Assembly (NCBI GenBank): GCA_002842045.1
Contig: PHBX01000014.1
Span: 1-64,000, forward strand
From: Chloroflexi bacterium HGW-Chloroflexi-3
GTDB taxonomy: Bacteria; Chloroflexota; Anaerolineae; Anaerolineales; Anaerolineaceae
Length of the DNA: 64,000 nucleotides
Direction: 5' to 3'
Both the position numbers and the translations under genes were made by a program. Under the pieces are notes generated by a model. That model searched no databases. It saw only the letters and a list, made by a program, of their open reading frames with translations, and was not told the origin of the DNA. Of the stretch, positions 58,893 to 64,000 are shown piece by piece (within the stretch, counting starts at the first letter, position 1; each line of letters starts with the position of its first letter).

Positions 58893-60836
58893 ATGAATTT
58901 TATAAAGAAAAACAAATCACCCAAATTCTGGATAACCAGCCTGATTATCACAATCATGGCAGGTCTTTTGGTCGTTCATGCCGTAAAGGCACAGGATGAA
59001 GATCCTTCCAGGGCGATTATTCATGCGGTAAATAGCGAAAAATTTCCTCAGATTTCCTTTTTTCTGGAAGCGTATAACGAGAATGGGCTGGCTCTCAGCA
59101 ATCTCAGTGAGGCGGATATCTCCATCATTGAAAATGAACAGGAACCTATCTCAATAGACCTGTTGCTGCGCAATGAACCAGGCTATCAATTCATTCTTGC
59201 TTACAATCTTTCCCCTGCGTTGGCGACGAACATTACTGGGGGTGGGTCACGCTATCAGGCGATCACCGAGCACATTATCCAATGGTTGAACAGCCGACCA
59301 GCGAATACACCGGATGATTTCAGTATGGTAACCGACACCGGCTTACAGCAAATTCGGGATGAAAGTCCTCGTGAGTTTGCGCAACAATTAATGGCTTACC
59401 AGCCGGACTTAATGAACAGCCAGCCCAATCTGACCAGTTTACTTCAAGCGCTGGATCTGGCGACTGATCCTACTATTAACCCGTTGATGAAGCGTGCGAT
59501 TCTGTATATTACAACGCAACCGACCATTAGCAATGTCTCCGCATTTCCGGGATTCATCGAACGGGCTGTCCAACAAAAGGTGCCGGTTTATGTCTGGATG
59601 GTTGGCCCGGCATCTGCACGATCCAGCAATCCCAGCGTGGTTGAACCATTGATTGGGTTGGCAGAAGAGACGGGTGGGCAGTTCTTTCTCTTTTCCGGGC
59701 AGGAAGAATTGCCGGATATTGAAGAATACTTCCGGGCAAACCGGTATATTTATCAGGTTACCTACACCTCAGGTATCCGCAAGTCCGGTACACATCGACT
59801 CACAGCTGTCATCCAGCAGGATAATGGCAGCATCTCTTCTGAGATGGAGAAAGTGAATCTGACTATGGAAGCACCCAATCCCATCCTGATCAACCCACCC
59901 CTGCTGGTGGCACGTGATTGGGTGGTGGATGCAAAAGATGCCCGCATTCGCGATCTGGAGCCGGATCAGGTCGATATTAATTATTTGTATGAATTCCTGG
60001 ATGGACACCCCCGGGAGTTGGTGAGTGCCCGCCTGTATGTGGAAGGCGAGGTGGCACAAGAAATTACCCGGGCTCCATTTGACACCTTTCGACTGGATTT
60101 AACCCCTTATGAAGGCGATCAGGAAATCCTTTTCTTTGTGGAAATTGAAGATAGTTTTGGTATGAAAGCCCGCACCCAACCAGCCGTGATTGATGTTACT
60201 GTGGCACCTGTCCCGCTTACATTCTGGGAGGGATTGCTGCGGTTGGAACTCACACCGGAACGCTGGATCATCCTGGCAAGTGTTCTGATCGCCGGCACGG
60301 TGTTGGTGACAGCCATATTCCTGGTGGGAAAACGTCAGGCCTTCTGGCGCGAACAAGCAGCCAAACGCCAACGCAAAATCGATCCGGTCACCCAACCTGT
60401 AAAAATAAAACAGGCAGACCATCGTTCCGGAAATGGCACCTCGGGCAGGTCATCCATTGGCAAACAGGTGGAAGCAATGTTGATTCCGCTGGATGAGCGC
60501 TATGAACCGAATCGCAAGAAAACCGTGGTACTCGATCGAAAAGAATGGATCATTGGCTGCGATCCGATCCAGGCACGTTTGGTAATTGCCAACGCTGCGC
60601 TGGATGATGTGCATGCACGGCTATCGCGTACTGAACAGGGGGATTATTGGCTTAGGGATCAGAATTCGATTGCTGGTACCTGGGTGAACTTTGCACCGAT
60701 CACGACCAAAGGTGTAAAATTAAGGCATGGTGATTTGATCCATTTTGCCAAAGCGCTGTATCGTTTTGAAATATCGCATCCTACAGAGGATCGCGAAATT
60801 CAAATTATCACGTATAATCAAAATTATGATTCGTAA
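58893..60836 (+). CDS. Membrane-anchored VWA-like protein with C-terminal FHA domain
   Basis: 647 residues. N-terminal signal/anchor (FWITSLIITIMAGLLVVHAV), then an extracellular part with a VWA-like fold (YQFILAYNLSPALATNITGG, RAILYITTQPTIS), Ig-like strands to about residue 445, a membrane helix at 462-484 (WIILASVLIAGTVLVTAIFL) and a cytoplasmic FHA domain at about 555-625 (WIIGCDPIQARLVIANAALD, then HARLSR and NSIAGTWVN). FHA binds phosphothreonine; the next gene is a PP2C phosphatase overlapping it by 11 nt. Together they look like a Ser/Thr phospho-signalling pair sensing something outside the cell. The matching kinase is not in the window. Confidence 0.75.
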   Translation: MNFIKKNKSPKFWITSLIITIMAGLLVVHAVKAQDEDPSRAIIHAVNSEKFPQISFFLEAYNENGLALSNLSEADISIIENEQEPISIDLLLRNEPGYQFILAYNLSPALATNITGGGSRYQAITEHIIQWLNSRPANTPDDFSMVTDTGLQQIRDESPREFAQQLMAYQPDLMNSQPNLTSLLQALDLATDPTINPLMKRAILYITTQPTISNVSAFPGFIERAVQQKVPVYVWMVGPASARSSNPSVVEPLIGLAEETGGQFFLFSGQEELPDIEEYFRANRYIYQVTYTSGIRKSGTHRLTAVIQQDNGSISSEMEKVNLTMEAPNPILINPPLLVARDWVVDAKDARIRDLEPDQVDINYLYEFLDGHPRELVSARLYVEGEVAQEITRAPFDTFRLDLTPYEGDQEILFFVEIEDSFGMKARTQPAVIDVTVAPVPLTFWEGLLRLELTPERWIILASVLIAGTVLVTAIFLVGKRQAFWREQAAKRQRKIDPVTQPVKIKQADHRSGNGTSGRSSIGKQVEAMLIPLDERYEPNRKKTVVLDRKEWIIGCDPIQARLVIANAALDDVHARLSRTEQGDYWLRDQNSIAGTWVNFAPITTKGVKLRHGDLIHFAKALYRFEISHPTEDREIQIITYNQNYDS

Positions 60837-61977
60837 GACTCAATCACGTTATCCTGTTGTCGCCAAGACCCATCCTGGCATGAGCGGTAAGAATAATGAA
60901 GACCGCTTTGGTGTGACTGCGTTTCAGATCAGCAAGAAGAACCCTACACCGGTATTGGTGGCGGTTTTGAGTGATGGGGTTGGGGGACACAAAGCCGGCG
61001 AGGTGGCTGCAGAATTGGCAGTCAACCAGATCATACTCGCTGCTACCGAGAGCAAAGGACAACAACCGATCCAGATAATAGAAGAAGGTATTAATCGAGC
61101 CAATCAGGCTATTTATGCGGAATCTCAAAAGGATAATGGCAAACAGGGCATGGCTGCTACGGTGGCAGTCGCCTGGATGATTGGTCATCGTCTGTTTACA
61201 GCATCGGTCGGAGATTCGCGTATTTATCTGATACGGGGTGATCGCATTCGTCAATTGAGTGTGGATCATACCTGGATTCAGGAAGCACTGGACAATAACA
61301 TTCTCACACCTGACCAGGTGGAAGGGCATCCCAACCGGCATGTCATCCGGCGTTATCTGGGCGCTCCCAATCCACCGGATATCGATTACCGTATGCGCCT
61401 GAACCATGGTGAAGCGGATCAGCAGGCTTTCAACAATCAAGGGGTCACTTTGCAAACCGGAGACCGGCTGGTGCTGACGAGTGATGGGCTTACCGATCTG
61501 GTCACGGATGCGGAGATTCTGGCAGCCTTTGACGCAGATGATACCAACCAGGCAGTTGATCATCTGATAGACTTAGCCAATCAGCGTGGTGGGCATGATA
61601 ATATCACCATCATCAGTTTTGAAATACCCGATGGCATTCAGGCGTTGAATAAAAAACGCCCATTATTACCGGTGGGTTGTATCGTTGCAGTTTTGATTGT
61701 GGCAGTGATTGCCTTAATAGTGTTGGGGTATCTGTGGCTGCAGCGAAATCCAATTGAACTGGGGTTATTTAATCGCACGCAAGAATCTGCCCATGTGACC
61801 CTCAATCCGATGATGACCAGCGCCCCACAGATAACAGGCACCCCGGATAACAGTTTGCCCAAACTGGTGCCCACCCAGACAGTTCAACCCTTATTGCCAC
61901 AGACATTGGACGAGCAAGCCTATCCCGCCCCGAATGAAGCCGTATTGACACCGGTCACCCCATCTGCTTACCCATAA
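60826..61977 (+). CDS. PP2C/PPM-type Ser/Thr protein phosphatase with a membrane helix
   Basis: 383 residues; start at 60826 (MIRKTQSRYPVVAKTHPGMS), overlapping the FHA gene. PPM motifs: GKNNEDRFGV (Asp), LSDGVGGHKAGEVAAELAVN (DGxGGH), ASVGDSRIYLIRGDRIRQLS and LTSDGLTDLV, plus GGHDNITIISFEIP. Metal-binding Asps are all present, so it should be active. A membrane helix follows (VGCIVAVLIVAVIALIVLGY, about 284-306) and a Pro/Thr-rich tail outside. Reverses Thr phosphorylation, probably of the FHA partner's ligands. Operon with a MoaD-like protein 9 bp after it. Confidence 0.85.
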   Translation: MIRKTQSRYPVVAKTHPGMSGKNNEDRFGVTAFQISKKNPTPVLVAVLSDGVGGHKAGEVAAELAVNQIILAATESKGQQPIQIIEEGINRANQAIYAESQKDNGKQGMAATVAVAWMIGHRLFTASVGDSRIYLIRGDRIRQLSVDHTWIQEALDNNILTPDQVEGHPNRHVIRRYLGAPNPPDIDYRMRLNHGEADQQAFNNQGVTLQTGDRLVLTSDGLTDLVTDAEILAAFDADDTNQAVDHLIDLANQRGGHDNITIISFEIPDGIQALNKKRPLLPVGCIVAVLIVAVIALIVLGYLWLQRNPIELGLFNRTQESAHVTLNPMMTSAPQITGTPDNSLPKLVPTQTVQPLLPQTLDEQAYPAPNEAVLTPVTPSAYP

Positions 61978-61986
61978 TTACGGTCA

Positions 61987-62271
61987 ATGCAAATCAGCCT
62001 GCATTTTTTTGCTACCTATCGTAACCTTTTTGGGGAGCGTTCTGTTGAATTGGAAGTCGCCCCACAGACTTCAGTACGAATGGCAATTGATCAATTTCTG
62101 GAGACACACCACCACATGCGCAGACATTGGTGCGATCAGGAGGGAAATCTGATGCCACATTTGATTGTCATTCTCAACAAACTGGATGTAAGCAGTCTTC
62201 CGGATGGAGAAGATACGATTCTTCAACCGGGGGACGAGTTGGATTTCGTCCCCCCGGTTGGTGGTGGTTAA
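61987..62271 (+). CDS. MoaD/ThiS-like (ubiquitin-fold) protein
   Basis: 94 residues ending DFVPPVGGG. Beta-grasp fold: ISLHFFATYRNLFGERSVEL, the conserved hydrophobic strands, and the C-terminal Gly-Gly tail that other enzymes adenylate. MoaD or ThiS carry sulfur for molybdopterin or thiamine; the tail has three glycines. No MoaE, MoeB or ThiF is nearby. Instead it follows a phosphatase and FHA gene, so conjugation to proteins (SAMP-like) is a speculative alternative. Its stop overlaps the convergent permease stop. Confidence 0.75.
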   Translation: MQISLHFFATYRNLFGERSVELEVAPQTSVRMAIDQFLETHHHMRRHWCDQEGNLMPHLIVILNKLDVSSLPDGEDTILQPGDELDFVPPVGGG

Positions 62272-63830
62272 AGTTCCTGTTGTTCGAATAATCCGACTGC
62301 CCAAACCAATGCCATAATGATCAATACAACCGCGGCACCCAGTGCTGTAAAATTGCTGGTTTGCAGGTTGAAACGCAATTCACTGCCCAGAATCCCCGCC
62401 CAACCCATTAATGCCTGGGGACTGATGCTGCCATAATTGGGGATTTGAGCGGAAAGCATCAACACTACGCTTCCCACCAGACTGATCCCGGCGGCCGCAG
62501 CGATGGACCGGCTGACAGTGCTACCCAGAATGGTGATGGCAGTGAAGCACAACAGCCACATTAATAACAGGAAATTTAAGATGGTAAAAACTCCTAAAGA
62601 TACCGGTTCAAATAAAACCAGAATGTAGATGTAAGCTAAAATCTCTGCAATGAAGAAGGCTACTACATACACCAGTGTCTGCGCGGTAAACTTGGAGAGA
62701 ATGAAAGCCCAACGTGGTAATGGTTTGTGCAGAATCATCTCAGTGATACCTTTTTCTTTTTCACTGGCTACACTGCCCATACCCACCAGGATAGCAATCA
62801 GAAAGCCAAATTGTGAGATATTCTTGAGATATTGTGTCATCGCGTCGATTATCGTTGGCTCAGGAATCAGGTCTTTGAACATCTCAGCGCCTTCGATGCT
62901 ACCAAAAATTTGTGGCATGAAATACGCCAGTAATGGAGAAGCCATTCCAAACAATGCAAAAACGCCTACGATGACCAGTACCATTTTGCTGCGCCATAAT
63001 TGAAAAAGCTCCTTGCGTAAAGCGACTCCAAATAAACGCCATTCGATGGGTAGTTTTGGCTGTACATTGGTCTTAAGTTGCTTGCCAAAAACCTTGATCG
63101 CCCAGAAAAAACCCGGTAAAAGGGACAAAAATAACACGAACTCTATCAGGAGTACATCCACTTTGTTGGTAATGAGAACCACTGCAATGGTGTCTACCGC
63201 AGCGTGGTACAGAATTGCCCACAAGACCCAGATGCGACTCTTCTGCTGGAAAGCATATAGGACCATCATGGAGAGTACCACGTGCAATGTCATGGCTAGA
63301 AGACGTTCCAGCAAGGGCAATAAGCCAGCTACAGCTGGTTGATTGAGTGCATCCAGTTGAGTTTGCAGAAATAATATCTGTTCCTGGCTGATATTCAGGC
63401 TGGAGAGATCAACCCCGCTTAGCGCAAATAACTGGGCTATACCACCAGCTGTCAGCACACCAATGATGATCATGGCTTCAATACCGCCATGTCCCAGCCC
63501 GAGCATAATGCCATCTTCTGTTTTGCGCGCTTTCTTAAGGATGGTGTATCCAACGACACGAGCTAATTCTTCGCAAATACCGGCGGTCAATCCCAGGATA
63601 ATCCCCATCTGAGCAATAGCCCATCTATTCTCGGGTGTGGTTGGCAACATACCAATTTTTGTCAGGAGATTATTTAATGGGAGATGCACAATCTGTGAAC
63701 CAACGAAGGTAAAAGCCCCAACCCCAAACAATAACCAGGAAACCCGAAAACGGCGACGCAGGAGGATTCCCAGGATCACCGGGATGAAGATCGATAATGA
63801 GATACTGACTATGTAAAAGAATGCGTGCAT
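62268..63830 (-). CDS. YhfC-like membrane protein fused to an ABC-2-type permease
   Basis: 520 residues. Residues 1-245 match the YhfC/glutamic-type intramembrane-like family (LTAGICEELARVVGYTILKK, LGHGGIEAMIIIGVLTAGGI, ILYHAAVDTIAVVLITNKVD), with a typical EELAR and His-containing helices. From about 265 it becomes an ABC-2 permease: FGVALRKELFQLWRSKMVLV, SVASEKEKGITEMILHKPLP and membrane helices to the end. The ATPase gene lies 3 nt upstream on the same strand. Fusion of both parts in one chain is unusual; exporter function and substrate unknown. Confidence 0.75.
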   Translation of the reverse strand: MHAFFYIVSISLSIFIPVILGILLRRRFRVSWLLFGVGAFTFVGSQIVHLPLNNLLTKIGMLPTTPENRWAIAQMGIILGLTAGICEELARVVGYTILKKARKTEDGIMLGLGHGGIEAMIIIGVLTAGGIAQLFALSGVDLSSLNISQEQILFLQTQLDALNQPAVAGLLPLLERLLAMTLHVVLSMMVLYAFQQKSRIWVLWAILYHAAVDTIAVVLITNKVDVLLIEFVLFLSLLPGFFWAIKVFGKQLKTNVQPKLPIEWRLFGVALRKELFQLWRSKMVLVIVGVFALFGMASPLLAYFMPQIFGSIEGAEMFKDLIPEPTIIDAMTQYLKNISQFGFLIAILVGMGSVASEKEKGITEMILHKPLPRWAFILSKFTAQTLVYVVAFFIAEILAYIYILVLFEPVSLGVFTILNFLLLMWLLCFTAITILGSTVSRSIAAAAGISLVGSVVLMLSAQIPNYGSISPQALMGWAGILGSELRFNLQTSNFTALGAAVVLIIMALVWAVGLFEQQEL

Positions 63831-63833
63831 GCT

Positions 63834-64000
63834 TTACTCACTTAACTCTAAAAAGACTTCTTCGAGGGTGGGACGCACCCACTCGAGGCGCGCCAATGGA
63901 ATGTTAGCTTCCAGTACCAACGGCAATAATTGTTGTTTGGCTACGGCTGTATCCGAGATGATGATCCGGAAGACACGCTGGTTGTGAATAACACTTTCCA
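63834..64000 (-). CDS. ABC transporter ATP-binding protein, C-terminal fragment (runs off the right edge)
   Basis: The minus strand from the window edge reads VIHNQRVFRIIISDTAVAKQ, then LLPLVLEANIPLARLEWVRP and TLEEVFLELSE before TAA at 63836-63834. The ending TLEEVFLEL is typical of the C-terminal domain of ABC-2-type exporter ATPases. The Walker motifs would be outside the window. The partner permease starts 3 nt after its stop. Confidence 0.75.
   Translation of the reverse strand, partial: ESVIHNQRVFRIIISDTAVAKQQLLPLVLEANIPLARLEWVRPTLEEVFLELSE

Noticed and set aside
61987..62271. MoaD proven as molybdopterin synthase subunit
   Set aside because: No MoaE or MoeB nearby; only the fold and Gly-Gly tail can be stated.
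1..64000. tRNA or rRNA genes and insertion sequences
   Set aside because: No cloverleaf, rRNA core motif or transposase-like ORF was noticed on reading; a tRNAscan and IS search could still find short ones.

Overview
The window looks like a chromosomal segment of a Chloroflexota bacterium, most likely Anaerolineae (inference from gene content; no rRNA or tRNA gene is present to confirm it). Supporting content: lysine and arginine synthesis on the LysW carrier protein, an SLC13 permease with TrkA-C domains, a tungsten aldehyde oxidoreductase fragment, a UPF0261/PEP-hydrolase-like pair, a YhfC-ABC2 permease fusion and a 33-bp GC-rich palindrome of a kind common in these genomes. I saw no transposase, integrase, prophage or CRISPR array.

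Layout. 1-3.25 kb: end of a sugar-binding protein, then rbsD, a sugar-nucleotide-type epimerase and a fucose-isomerase-like gene. 3.5-4.5 kb: three small membrane/BON genes. 4.75-7.0 and 13.2-14.9 kb: gene fragments joined end to end (DUF1858, subtilisin-PKD, GH3; CopA N-terminus, DUF7482-like; aldehyde oxidoreductase, SLC13). 7.0-13.0 kb: MFS transporter, a small heavy-metal-associated protein, a NarL/NarX-type two-component system and a TauE/SafE-cupredoxin membrane protein with a CopZ-like partner. 15.7-18 kb: Zn/Cd-type P-ATPase. 18.4-21.9 kb: an atypical SDR, a HIT protein, a decayed MNT/HEPN pair and a membrane protein.

The best-organised part is 21.9-35.2 kb: two adjacent minus-strand operons. 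The upstream one (lysX, homocitrate synthase, two homoaconitase subunits, homoisocitrate dehydrogenase) makes alpha-aminoadipate and loads it on LysW. The downstream one (argG, argH, lysW, argX, lysY, lysZ, lysJ, lysK) supplies the carrier and the enzymes shared by lysine and ornithine formation, plus the last two steps to arginine. Each has a consensus promoter and a peptide-leader transcription attenuator. The arg leader encodes six Arg codons within eight. The lys leader holds two attenuators in tandem, each with a Lys-rich peptide and its own terminator. Two of the three leader peptides start almost at the predicted transcription start, so they should be translated from leaderless RNA. I could find antiterminator pairings for all three. 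This is the most interesting regulatory system in the window.

35.2-38.8 kb: an operon of two tandem alpha-alpha-toroid (terpene-cyclase-like) proteins, an SDR and an isoprenylcysteine-methyltransferase-like protein whose start is fused to a GNAT remnant. 38.9-43.4 kb: SLC13 permease, a methyltransferase with three evenly spaced palindromic operators, a phosphotransferase and an MBL-fold protein. 43.4-55.7 kb: small enzymes (hydrolases, acetyltransferases, VOC, isochorismatase, multihaem cytochrome c) interleaved with remnants carrying internal deletions, fusions or stop codons. 55.9-64 kb: the UPF0261/TIM-barrel pair, a decayed small gene, a VWA-like/FHA membrane protein with a PP2C phosphatase and a MoaD-like protein, and an ABC exporter running off the end.

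A second theme is decay by deletion: at least fifteen loci are N- or C-terminal pieces or internally deleted genes whose edges are still recognisable, while the biosynthetic core is intact.
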